Shown: positions 6,484-14,964 of the stretch, piece by piece
Layout of the letters: every line of letters begins with the position of its first letter
How positions within the stretch are numbered: the first letter of the stretch is position 1
DNA from: Prevotella sp. UBA5387
Lineage (GTDB): Bacteria; Bacteroidota; Bacteroidia; Bacteroidales; Bacteroidaceae
Direction: 5' to 3'
Assembly: GCA_002407775.1 (NCBI GenBank)
Contig: DHOP01000093.1
Coordinates: forward strand, 1 to 32,861
DNA: 32,861 nucleotides
Position numbers and translations under genes: made by a program
The notes under the pieces: model-generated
What the model saw: only the letters and a program-made list of their open reading frames with translations
What the model was told of the DNA's origin: nothing
The model's database searches: none

Positions 6484-9400
6484 ATGAGAAAAAAAGTATT
6501 CTCTGTGATGCTAAGTCTGAGTGTCATGGGAGGTATCGGTTTCTGCCCGATTCCTGCTATGGCCTCTGTGGCACAGGTACAGACTATTAAGGTCAAAGGC
6601 CAGATTGTCGACCAAATGGGAGAACCTCTCGTTGGTGCTACTGTTAAAGTGAAAGGATCCAAAGACGGTACTATCACCGACCTCGATGGAAATTTCGAGT
6701 TGGACGTTGATGCCAATGCCGTTCTTGTTGTAAGCTACGTAGGTTTTAAGGACCGTGAGGTTGCCGTTCGTGGTCGTGCGATCATTGAGCCTATTGATCT
6801 CTCTTCCGATGACAAAGTGCTCGAGCAGGTCGTAGTCGTCGGTTATGGTACTCAGAAGAAGGCAGACCTTACCGGTTCGGTGTCTGTGGTCAATGCCGAG
6901 CAATTGAAGAAGGTATCCAACTCCAATATCTCTACCATGTTGGAAGGTAAGGTACCTGGCGTTCAGATCACGACCGATGGTCAACCTGGTGCTGACCCAT
7001 TGGTAAGAATCAGAGGTATCGGTTCTTTCGGTAGCACCGCTCCTCTCTATGTCATCGATGGTGTCCCAATGGGTACGACCATTCGTGACTTCTCTCCTAA
7101 TGACATTGCCACCATCCAGGTGCTCAAGGATGCCGCCGCAGGTGCCATCTACGGTTCACGTGCCGCCAACGGTGTGATCATCATCACCACGAAGAATGGT
7201 ATGAAGGAGCAGCCTTTGAAGGTGGATTATTCAGGATATGTAGGTGTTGACAACATCTCAAGTGGTGTTTACGACTTGATGGATGCCGATCAGTATAGCC
7301 AGCACATCGGCCAGTCTTGTGTGAACTCCGGTACCCCTATCCCTGGAGGATATAGCCTTGATGCGACCACCAATCAGTATCGCTTCATGGACAATACCAA
7401 TACGGATTGGTTCAAGGAAGTGTTCAAGACAGGTATCCGTCAGGACCATAATGTGAACTTCAGTGGTGGTGGTGCACATAATACTTATAATATAGCACTC
7501 GACTACTATGATCAGAAGGGAACTATAGAGGGTGCTGGACCTAACTACAAGCGTTATACCGCACGTGTGAACAACACCATGGAGACTAAATTCATCAAGT
7601 TTAGAACCAGTTTCGTATATTCGCACTCCAATCAGGATAACATGGCATTGTCCAATGCCTCCGAGTATGTACAGGGTCTTTATGGTGACGTGACCAATGT
7701 GCTTCGCGGTACATTGTTGATGCAACCCACCATCAAGGCTTACGATCCTTCTACTTGGGTGCTTGACGACCGTGTGGGTCTGGCAAGCAACTTCCACTAT
7801 GATGCCTATGGATATGGTGTATATTATGACGATATCCATGGTGATATCTCCGCATCCAACCCTTTGCTCGTCAATAATCTGTTGAAGCGTAACACCTTGG
7901 TTGACCGCTTTGTAGGAAGTGGCTCCGCCGATGTGGACTTGCTCAAGATGGTTGGCGTGGATTCCAAGAATCATAGCTTGCATTACAATATCAACTTGTC
8001 TTATAGCAAGACCAATGCTTCTGATTTCACATGGATCTCGGCATGGGCACAGAGCAACCGTGTTTACCTTGACAAGACCAATGAAAGATTGATAGAGGGT
8101 AGTCGTACCTATTCAGATGCTTTGATTGAGAACACCTTGACTTATGATGGTCAACTTGGCAAGCACCACTTCAATTTGGTTGCTGGTCAGACCTATGAAG
8201 AGGAGAACACCCATCTGTTGACCGGTTGGGGTATCAACTTCCCAGAGCCTTACTTCCGTGAGATTCAGAATGCGGCTACTACACACGCCGAGTCATTCGA
8301 CTACAAGCACGCCATCGCATCTTATATCGCTCGTTTGAACTACAACTACGATGAGAAATACCTCTTGTCAGCCATCATTCGTCGTGATGGTAGCTCGAGA
8401 CTTACCAAGGCCATCCGTTGGGGCACCTTCCCATCGGTATCTGTCGGTTGGCGTTTCGACAAGGAAAGTTTCTTCCCAATCAGCCGTGATGTCGTGAATA
8501 TGTTCAAGGTACGTGGCAGCTACGGTGTTCTTGGTAATGAGAACATCGGTGAGTATATGTATCAGGCAACAATGACTCGTGGCAACATGAAATATAGCTT
8601 TGGTAACACTCCTGTAGCCGGTTCCGCCGTTTCTACCTTCGTCAATAATAATATTGCATGGGAGAAGAAGAAGACGACCAACATCGGTATCGACTTGGCG
8701 ATGTTCAACAACCGTTTGGAATTCACCGCTGAGTGGTATAAGAACCGTTCAGAGGACCTGCTTTATGCCGTACCTGTTCCAGAACAGGCTGGTGTATCCA
8801 ACACTACCGTGACGATGAATGCCGCCTCCATGGACAATAGCGGTTTCGAGTTCTCTGCTTTGTATCGCAATCGCGACCATGCTTTGAAGTATGAGATCAG
8901 CGCCAACATGAGTACTTTGAAGAATAAGGTAACCTCCTTAGGCTTCGGTACTGACTCTTACATTACTGGTGCATATGCTACTTACGTTGGCCAAGAGATA
9001 GGTCAATTCTATGGCTATGTGTACGAAGGTATTGCTCGCACACAAGCTGATTTGGACGGTCATGCTACCCAGCAGGGAGCCACTCTTGGTGATTGCTTGT
9101 ACAAAGACGTTAGTGGCCCGGAGGGAACACCTGACGGAAAGATTGACGATAACGATAGAGTTATTTTGGGAAGCGGTCTTGCCAAGATTAACTTCGGTAT
9201 CAACGCACGTCTTGAATATAAGAACTTTGATCTGAACATTGCAACATACGGTGCATTGAACTATCATGTTACCGATGATATCTACAATAGCCTTAACTCC
9301 TCTTATGGTTGGGCTAACCGTGATGTGGCTTTGATGAATGCCAACCAATTCTCTGAAGACGGCCTGACATACATTTCTGATGTTCCCCGTACTTATGCCA

Positions 9401-9690
9401 ACCTAAATACCCCATACCCATGGAATGACTTGTTCAGTTCTCGCAAAATCCAGAATGCCGCTTATTGGAAGCTTGCTAACATTGAATTAGGATATAATCT
9501 TCCTGACAAATGGTTTGGTGGCGTAGTAAGCGCCGTACGTGCATACGTATCTGCCCAGAACCTTTATACCCTCACCGGTTATCATGGTTACAACGTGGAC
9601 TATGCAGGTGGTACCTTTACACCGGGCTATAACTTCTGCTCATTCCCAAGCGCTCGTAGCTTCATGTGTGGTGTTCACTTCACATTCTAA
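6484..9690 (+). CDS. susC: SusC/RagA-type TonB-dependent outer-membrane receptor
   Basis: The product is 1,068 residues from ATG 6484; the in-frame TTG at 6433 is not a convincing start. A signal peptide (about 1-28, ending in AMA) is followed by a carboxypeptidase-D-like domain (about 35-105, VKGQIVDQMGEPLVGATVKVKG). Next comes the SusC signature VVVGYGTQKKADLTGSV (about 117-135), a plug domain (to about 250, with MLEGKVPGVQI and LYVIDGVP), and a 22-strand barrel ending in an aromatic C-terminus (HFTF). The family imports oligosaccharides or peptides into the periplasm using TonB energy, with SusD as lid. It is followed at 39 bp by susD and must be co-transcribed. The substrate cannot be read from the sequence. 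Confidence 0.97.
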   Translation: MRKKVFSVMLSLSVMGGIGFCPIPAMASVAQVQTIKVKGQIVDQMGEPLVGATVKVKGSKDGTITDLDGNFELDVDANAVLVVSYVGFKDREVAVRGRAIIEPIDLSSDDKVLEQVVVVGYGTQKKADLTGSVSVVNAEQLKKVSNSNISTMLEGKVPGVQITTDGQPGADPLVRIRGIGSFGSTAPLYVIDGVPMGTTIRDFSPNDIATIQVLKDAAAGAIYGSRAANGVIIITTKNGMKEQPLKVDYSGYVGVDNISSGVYDLMDADQYSQHIGQSCVNSGTPIPGGYSLDATTNQYRFMDNTNTDWFKEVFKTGIRQDHNVNFSGGGAHNTYNIALDYYDQKGTIEGAGPNYKRYTARVNNTMETKFIKFRTSFVYSHSNQDNMALSNASEYVQGLYGDVTNVLRGTLLMQPTIKAYDPSTWVLDDRVGLASNFHYDAYGYGVYYDDIHGDISASNPLLVNNLLKRNTLVDRFVGSGSADVDLLKMVGVDSKNHSLHYNINLSYSKTNASDFTWISAWAQSNRVYLDKTNERLIEGSRTYSDALIENTLTYDGQLGKHHFNLVAGQTYEEENTHLLTGWGINFPEPYFREIQNAATTHAESFDYKHAIASYIARLNYNYDEKYLLSAIIRRDGSSRLTKAIRWGTFPSVSVGWRFDKESFFPISRDVVNMFKVRGSYGVLGNENIGEYMYQATMTRGNMKYSFGNTPVAGSAVSTFVNNNIAWEKKKTTNIGIDLAMFNNRLEFTAEWYKNRSEDLLYAVPVPEQAGVSNTTVTMNAASMDNSGFEFSALYRNRDHALKYEISANMSTLKNKVTSLGFGTDSYITGAYATYVGQEIGQFYGYVYEGIARTQADLDGHATQQGATLGDCLYKDVSGPEGTPDGKIDDNDRVILGSGLAKINFGINARLEYKNFDLNIATYGALNYHVTDDIYNSLNSSYGWANRDVALMNANQFSEDGLTYISDVPRTYANLNTPYPWNDLFSSRKIQNAAYWKLANIELGYNLPDKWFGGVVSAVRAYVSAQNLYTLTGYHGYNVDYAGGTFTPGYNFCSFPSARSFMCGVHFTF

Positions 9691-9729
9691 TAGCGTTCGA
9701 GTATAGATAAATTATGAGAACAAAATAAC

Positions 9730-11496
9730 ATGACTCATTTCGATATGAAAATATATAGATTATCTTTTGCCCTGTTATTGGGCCTTGGCACGCTCACATC
9801 GTGCAATGACAAGCTGGAATTGGTGAACCCCAACCAGCAGACAACAGGTACCTTTGGCAACACTGCTGACGACTTGGAAGAGAGTGTGGTAGCCGCCTAT
9901 AACCATATTCGTATGGAAGGATCTTATGCTCGTGTAGGTTATACCATTGACGTGTGCCGTGGTGACGAAGCCTGGAACTCCTCTCAGGTTTGGTACATGC
10001 CATTCGACGACCTCAATGCTTCCACGACAAGCGATATCACATGGTGGCCTTGGCGTGAGTGGTACTATACCATCAACGTGTGCAACTTTATCACCTCGCG
10101 TTGTGGTACCGACGATACTCAGCTCTCCGAGCAAATGCGTCGTATCAAGGGACAGGCATTGTTCCTTCGCGGATTGTCCTATTACAACCTTGCCGGATAT
10201 TATCAGAATCCTCCTCTGATTACCGACTACGAGAGCTATTCCACACTTGATGGTCTCTATGGAAAGAATAGTAGTTATGACGAGGTGCTTGACCAGGTAG
10301 AGAAGGACTTCACCGATGCCATGTCTCTTCTTCCAACCCGTGACGAGGGTGGTCAGTGGGCGTCTGGTCGTGCCACAAGCGGCTCAGCAGCTGGATACTA
10401 TGCTCGCACTTTGATGCAACGTCATAAGTATAGTGAAGCTCTAAGCGTACTCAAGGATATCATCAACAAGAAGTATGGCACCTATAAGCTTATGGCCAAC
10501 TATGGTGACAATTTCCGTCAGGGACCTGAGTATGAGAACAATGCGGAGAGCCTCTTTGAGGTGCAATTCCTAGATTATGGTTCACAAGGAACCGATGACG
10601 AGTGGACACCTGTCAACACCAGTCCTAACGCCACTCAGGGTTCTGCCATCGAGAGTAACTTTGCTCCTGGTAGCGTAGGCGGATGGGCAGACATCTCCGC
10701 TTCTCCATGGCTCTATCAGCTATTTAAGAAAGAGCGTACCGCAAAGGGCAAACTTGACCCACGTCTCTATTGGACCATCGGTACCTATGAGTCTGATTGG
10801 GAAGGCTTTGAGTATGGCAATGTATGCTATACAGCTCCTATGACCGCTACTGATACGGTTGTAACCAACAATAATAATGGTGGCCTGCCAATTGCTAAGT
10901 ACACTAACTTCCGCACTGGTCTCTATGACAAGGTTGTCACAGGTCTTCATGATGGTATTAACCTTCGCATGATGCGCTATGCAGATGTATTGCTTCTTGC
11001 CGCCGAGTGTGAGAATGAGGTAAATGGACCGACACAACAAGCTATCGATTGGATCAACCAGGTTCGCGAGCGTGCAGGTTTAACCGGCCTACAATTGGCT
11101 AACTTCAATTCTAAGGATAAGTTGTTTGAGCAGATTGCCAATGTGGAGCGTCCTAAGGAATTTGGTTGCGAGTTTGGTAGAGGTTTCGACTTGATACGTT
11201 GGGGTTTCTTCTATGATGCCAATCGTTTGCAACAACTCAAGGAGCATGGAACATTCCGTCGCTCACTTCACAATGCCAAGGAGCCCGTTAGCTATGCAAA
11301 CATTGCCACGGATCCTCAGTTGAAGAGTTCCTTTGATACCTATGTACCAGGACATGAGTTCTTGCCAATCGTGCAGACCTTGACCAACAAGAATCCTAAC
11401 CTTAAGGGAAATTCGGCCAATGAAAGTAGTGACAACTCCGTTTACTTCCAGACAAATGGATGGACGGTTCACCCTGTGGTCGATTTAAGCAAATAA
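9730..11496 (+). CDS. susD: SusD/RagB-type surface glycan-binding lipoprotein
   Basis: The 588-residue product starts at ATG 9730, or 15 bp later at ATG 9745 (MKIYRLSF). A lipobox LTSC ends at Cys25, so the mature protein is an outer-membrane lipoprotein. The N-terminal SusD region (about 30-230) has tetratricopeptide-like helices, with QMRRIKGQALFLRGLSYYNLAGYY as a typical family segment. The C-terminal RagB/SusD domain (about 280-580) contains LRMMRYADVLLLAAE and ERPKEFGCEFGRGFDLIRWG, both characteristic. SusD proteins sit over the SusC barrel and capture ligand before import. It shares the susC promoter and is followed by a hairpin and a third lipoprotein gene. Confidence 0.96.
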   Translation: MTHFDMKIYRLSFALLLGLGTLTSCNDKLELVNPNQQTTGTFGNTADDLEESVVAAYNHIRMEGSYARVGYTIDVCRGDEAWNSSQVWYMPFDDLNASTTSDITWWPWREWYYTINVCNFITSRCGTDDTQLSEQMRRIKGQALFLRGLSYYNLAGYYQNPPLITDYESYSTLDGLYGKNSSYDEVLDQVEKDFTDAMSLLPTRDEGGQWASGRATSGSAAGYYARTLMQRHKYSEALSVLKDIINKKYGTYKLMANYGDNFRQGPEYENNAESLFEVQFLDYGSQGTDDEWTPVNTSPNATQGSAIESNFAPGSVGGWADISASPWLYQLFKKERTAKGKLDPRLYWTIGTYESDWEGFEYGNVCYTAPMTATDTVVTNNNNGGLPIAKYTNFRTGLYDKVVTGLHDGINLRMMRYADVLLLAAECENEVNGPTQQAIDWINQVRERAGLTGLQLANFNSKDKLFEQIANVERPKEFGCEFGRGFDLIRWGFFYDANRLQQLKEHGTFRRSLHNAKEPVSYANIATDPQLKSSFDTYVPGHEFLPIVQTLTNKNPNLKGNSANESSDNSVYFQTNGWTVHPVVDLSK

Positions 11497-11505
11497 AAAT
11501 CTAAA

Positions 11506-11547
11506 TGGCCATCTCATGAAATCCATTATGGATTCCATGAGTGGCCA
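11506..11547 (+). other. Intercistronic hairpin between susD and the third lipoprotein gene
   Basis: The RNA could form a long stem from TGGCCA/TGGCCA outer arms through CTCATG/CATGAG to AATCCA/TGGATT, with one bulge and one mismatch. No T-run follows on the plus strand, so it is more likely an mRNA-stabilising or attenuating structure than a full terminator. Confidence 0.5.
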
Positions 11548-11577
11548 AAAATAACACACTTATTTTAAAAAAAGATT

Positions 11578-13383
11578 ATGAGACATCTCAATAAAATAGC
11601 GACCTTCTTCTGTTCTGGCGTCCTTGGTATGCTGGCTCTGACTGGTTGCGAAGGAGGCGACCTCTATAATGTGAACGCTCCTGACTGGATTTCCCAAAAG
11701 ATAGATTCCATCGAGAAATCAAAGACAAATACGGAGGAAGTATTGGTGGGTATGCAAGAGGATGTTTACACCATTGGTAAGACGGATTTTACCTCAGGCT
11801 TTTGGTCAAGCTTCTCTAAGTATTATGTTGTGCCCGATGGTCAGAAGTGGAACGCCGTGTTCAACCTCAACATCAATCCAAGCGATAATACCTATTACAA
11901 GAACTTCGCTTTGATCATTACAAACGATGTAGATCGTGGTGGAACGGGATATACAGAGTACGGAGCTTTCCGATTTGATGCAACAGGTGACTCTGCCACA
12001 TACAACTCACAATGGGGTAGTTACCTCTATTTCAAGTTTGCTAGTAGCAACCAGCTTCTATCTCCGGTATCTAACAAAGATGAGAATGTGCAAAAGTTAG
12101 GTGGCAAGGTAACGCTTACCGTGGATCGCTCGCGTACTGACTCATTCTTAATAAAGTTCACCAATGGTACGGTGACAAAGACTTATACCCAGCCTTATAA
12201 GTTGCGTAATCTGAACGCCGATGCCACGAACACCAACATTCGTTGCTTTATGGTTCCCGAAGGTTCGTATATTGATTTCCTCCAAACCAACATTGTCCCA
12301 ATCGGTGGATTGACGTCTGCTAAGGATAAGGCACCTGTCTCCATGGTTCTACAAAATGTTCCCGATGAGGTGGATCTCGGTACAACTCTTCAAGACGCTA
12401 TGGCAAATGTATCAGCCGTTGTGACCTTCGAAGAGGGTGTGACGAAGACGATTCCCGCTTCGGAACTCTATTTCTCAGCTATTCCAGACATGGACAACCT
12501 GGGACAAAAGAACTTGGTGGTCATCTACAACAAGACCTTCAAGGGTGAGAATGCGACTACGCCGATTGTAGCTAATGCTACCTTTAATATAGTTGCTAAG
12601 ATTGCCGCTATCCAAGTAACCCAAAATCCTACACGTAGCCATTATTATTTCTATAATTCCGTTGCTACACAAGATTTGACAGACCGTACATTGGCATTTG
12701 ATCCGACCGGTTTGGAAGTAACCGCTACATATGGTAATGGTAGTACGGCCGTAGTGAAGAATTCTAAGCTTACATTCTCTCCTGTTCCTGCCGTAGCAGG
12801 TTCTCACACGGTGACTATCACTACTGACAATGGCAAGACGGCAACCGTTAACGTGGCCGTATCGGAGTCACAAGCTACAACGGTTACTCCTAATCCAACG
12901 ACATTGGGTCCAGTAGATAATACCGGTGGATGGTGGTCTATCCATACTGACAACATGTTGGTTCCGGCAGGTGAAACATATGCTATTCCTTTTACCAACT
13001 ATAGTAGTTTGAAGAACAACTGGAATAACTTCGTAGTTGTGTTGAGAACCACAGAGAATGCAGAATATGGTGTATTCCGCGCCGACAATTATGGTTGGGG
13101 AAATGGTTATGCGGCATGTACTCACAATGGTACCCAGGGTGATTGGGCCACATGGTTAGCAGCAATGGACGGAGCACATGTAGTGCTTTATGTGACCAAT
13201 TGTAATAATGGTACAGCTGATATTCAGGCCGTGATGACTGGCACAAACAATGTTGTTTACACACAATACTATCTGGGCGTAAATACCGTTGATCCAAGCA
13301 ATCTCAACATCGCATTTACGATTGATGGTTGCCATATGGTATTTGGTGCTCCAGCTGCCAAGAAGAGCAAAGTCAGAAGATAA
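11578..13383 (+). CDS. Probable surface glycan-binding lipoprotein with duplicated domain
   Basis: The 601-residue protein has a signal peptide and lipobox LTGC (Cys24), so it is probably an outer-membrane lipoprotein. It takes the SusE/SusF position after susD. Residues about 61-250 and 441-590 are two related domains. Both have a GFWSSF/GGWWSI start, then VVPDGQ/LVPAGE, a KNFALII/NNFVVVL strand and EYGAFRFD/EYGVFRAD. Both are rich in exposed-type aromatics, as in carbohydrate-binding modules. Between them lie two Ig-like domains (about 258-343 and 345-430; the second includes GLEVTATYGNG). No catalytic motif is seen. Binding the ligand of this locus at the cell surface is inferred from position and architecture. 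It could also be called a SusE-like or hypothetical protein. Confidence 0.85.
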   Translation: MRHLNKIATFFCSGVLGMLALTGCEGGDLYNVNAPDWISQKIDSIEKSKTNTEEVLVGMQEDVYTIGKTDFTSGFWSSFSKYYVVPDGQKWNAVFNLNINPSDNTYYKNFALIITNDVDRGGTGYTEYGAFRFDATGDSATYNSQWGSYLYFKFASSNQLLSPVSNKDENVQKLGGKVTLTVDRSRTDSFLIKFTNGTVTKTYTQPYKLRNLNADATNTNIRCFMVPEGSYIDFLQTNIVPIGGLTSAKDKAPVSMVLQNVPDEVDLGTTLQDAMANVSAVVTFEEGVTKTIPASELYFSAIPDMDNLGQKNLVVIYNKTFKGENATTPIVANATFNIVAKIAAIQVTQNPTRSHYYFYNSVATQDLTDRTLAFDPTGLEVTATYGNGSTAVVKNSKLTFSPVPAVAGSHTVTITTDNGKTATVNVAVSESQATTVTPNPTTLGPVDNTGGWWSIHTDNMLVPAGETYAIPFTNYSSLKNNWNNFVVVLRTTENAEYGVFRADNYGWGNGYAACTHNGTQGDWATWLAAMDGAHVVLYVTNCNNGTADIQAVMTGTNNVVYTQYYLGVNTVDPSNLNIAFTIDGCHMVFGAPAAKKSKVRR

Positions 13384-13529
13384 AATCGTATGGAATGCAT
13401 TATCAAAATGGAGCTAATTGCTCAAATTTTGGTGGTGCATCCATCTTCCTAAATCCTATTATGGAGTATTGAAAAGGACAGAGTTTATCCATGAATCAGA
13501 TAACTCGACCTCGAAATAATCAAAAGCAA

Positions 13530-13567
13530 AAGCCTCGATCTGCATTTAGCATGTCGAGGCTTCTTTT
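13530..13567 (+). terminator. Rho-independent terminator of the susCD operon
   Basis: Arms AAGCCTCGA (13530-13538) and TCGAGGCTT (13554-13562) pair perfectly, and the loop can pair further (TGC...GCA). A T-rich tail, TCTTTTTG, follows at once. It ends transcription from the susC-susD-lipoprotein operon. Confidence 0.88.
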
Positions 13568-13624
13568 TGTATCGGAAGGTGGTATTAATCCTTTCTTTGT
13601 ACCTCTCTGAGTGAGTTTAGAATT

Positions 13625-13936
13625 TTTTAGTGTCCGGTAAAGATAGGAGTGCTTTCTTTAGCTTAGTGCCAAAAGGCACTACATATTTATAACCGAGGAC
13701 AAAGTCCCCGGACTACATACCTTAACAAACTTCAGTGCCTATCGGTACTGATAAATCATCTGTCATGAGTCCACGGACTTTGTCCGCGGTTACGAATATT
13801 CAGCACCTATCGGTGCTGTCGCTACTCTTTATGAATAACACTATGACAAGTAAGTCCCTGTGCTTTGGGATATGTCCTAATATCCTAAAACTCAGCCTCT
13901 TACTGAAGCATATACATAGTTTGCCGGACACTAATA
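13625..13936. mobile_element. 312-bp MITE-like element with 9-bp target duplication
   Basis: The ends are imperfect 17-bp terminal inverted repeats (13625-13641 and 13920-13936) that match at 15 of 17 positions around the core TTAGTGTCCGG. Directly outside both ends is the 9-bp direct repeat TTTAGAATT (13616-13624 and 13937-13945), the expected target-site duplication. The interior has no credible gene but carries alternating REP-like hairpins (13664-13818). The right duplication contains the stop codon of the minus-strand dehydrogenase, so the element inserted there without breaking the gene. It needs a transposase supplied from elsewhere. A 9-bp duplication occurs in several IS families; the family is not assigned. 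Confidence 0.85.
13664..13818. repeat. Alternating REP-like hairpin array
   Basis: Five short palindromes of two kinds alternate. Type A (GTGCC...GGCAC core) lies at 13664-13681, 13734-13749 and 13801-13818. Type B (CCGnGGAC-nnn-GTCCnCGG) lies at 13693-13711 and 13771-13789. Several carry one mismatch. The spacers differ in length and sequence. Such compound palindromic repeats recur in intergenic DNA of Bacteroidetes and may be mobilised by REP-associated transposases. Confidence 0.75.
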
Positions 13937-13937
13937 T

Positions 13938-14954
13938 TTAGAATTCAACCAGAATACGGAACACCTTACCAGGGTCCGCACTCCATGCGGCCATCGCCTC
14001 AGGTGCTTCTTCCGGCTTCACTACCTTAGAGATGAGAAGGTCGTAAGGGCATGTGCCACGTTCCAAGTATTTGATTACTCCTTCGAAATCCTCGGGAAGT
14101 GCATTGCGTGAACCACGAACATCAAGCTCCTTCTTGACGAATAGTCCCGTATCAAAGCCGGTCTCCTTCTTCGAGTAACCGATAAATACAATTCGCCCGG
14201 TATAGCTTATCTCGTTTAAGGCTTGATTTTGAGTAAATGGTGAACCAACGGCTTCGATCACTACATCGGGCATCAATCCCTTTGTGATCTCAACCAGGCG
14301 CTCATGAAGATTCTCCTTGGCCGTGTTGATAGCGTACTTCACGCCTAATTGCTTGATGTTCTCAAGCTTTTCATCGTCAATATCGCAAGCGATGACCGTG
14401 GCACCTCTGACAACCGAACGTACGATAGCACCGATTCCAACCATACCACAACCAATAACCATGACCGTGTCGGTGTCTACGACTTGTGCACGATTTACCG
14501 CATGGAAACCTACGCTCATTGGCTCGATAATAGCACAATTGCGAGCAGAGATACCCTCCACCGGAATTACTTTTTGCCAAGGCAAGGCGAGGAACTCACA
14601 CATGGCACCATCGCGTTGTACGCCTAATGTTTCGTTATGTTCACAAGCATTGTAACGACGATTGCGACAACTTGAGCAATAACCACAATTGGTGTATGGG
14701 TTAACAGTTACCGTCATGCCTACTTTGAGGCTATCGGGTACTCCAGCGCCAAGCTCCACGATTTCGGCACCTATTTCATGACCAGGAATAACCGAAGCCT
14801 TAGCCATGGCATTGCCACCCCTATAGGTGTTCAAGTCACTTCCACAAAACCCTACATATTTAATCTTTAGAAGTACTTCACCATCATGGCAGACAGGCTT
14901 CTCAATGTCTACAACCTTTAGAACTTCTTGTTCAGGTATTTGAATAGCTTTCAT
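13938..14954 (-). CDS. Zn-dependent medium-chain (sorbitol/threonine-type) dehydrogenase
   Basis: The product is 338 residues from ATG 14954, ten bases after the permease stop codon; the TTG at 14972 is not needed. It has the medium-chain alcohol dehydrogenase layout: catalytic zinc residues in GFCGSD and PGHE, then a structural-zinc loop NCGYCSSCRNRRYNAC with four cysteines. A Rossmann fold follows with VIGCGMVGIGA and an acidic CDID that favours NAD over NADP. As the last gene of the operon it should oxidise a sugar-acid or keto-acid intermediate, such as a 2-keto-3-deoxy-fuconate. That step is inferred from context only. Its stop codon lies inside the target duplication of the mobile element. 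Confidence 0.88.
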   Translation of the reverse strand: MKAIQIPEQEVLKVVDIEKPVCHDGEVLLKIKYVGFCGSDLNTYRGGNAMAKASVIPGHEIGAEIVELGAGVPDSLKVGMTVTVNPYTNCGYCSSCRNRRYNACEHNETLGVQRDGAMCEFLALPWQKVIPVEGISARNCAIIEPMSVGFHAVNRAQVVDTDTVMVIGCGMVGIGAIVRSVVRGATVIACDIDDEKLENIKQLGVKYAINTAKENLHERLVEITKGLMPDVVIEAVGSPFTQNQALNEISYTGRIVFIGYSKKETGFDTGLFVKKELDVRGSRNALPEDFEGVIKYLERGTCPYDLLISKVVKPEEAPEAMAAWSADPGKVFRILVEF

Positions 14955-14964
14955 ATTTGATTTG

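Larger units (their letters stand above)
13384..13937. other. Intergenic region: terminator plus mobile element, no gene
   Basis: The region between the end of the glycan-uptake operon and the convergent dehydrogenase gene holds an intrinsic terminator (13530-13567) and a 312-bp non-coding mobile element (13625-13936). The 68-residue frame at 13735-13941 runs through the element's hairpins and is not credible. Nothing was recognised in 13384-13529. Confidence 0.7.

Noticed and set aside
6511..6984. 157-codon minus-strand frame over the start of susC
   Set aside because: It is antisense to the signal peptide and plug of SusC, with no family match or own promoter.
7258..7983. Long open frame on the minus strand inside susC (241 codons)
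   Set aside because: It is fully contained in the well-supported susC gene, has no recognisable domain, and its composition follows from reverse reading of susC codons.
13664..13818. CRISPR array
   Set aside because: The palindromes are of two alternating types with unequal spacers and mismatches; there is no uniform direct repeat and no cas gene.
13735..13941. 68-codon frame inside the mobile element
   Set aside because: It reads through the REP-like hairpins and has no domain; the element appears non-coding.
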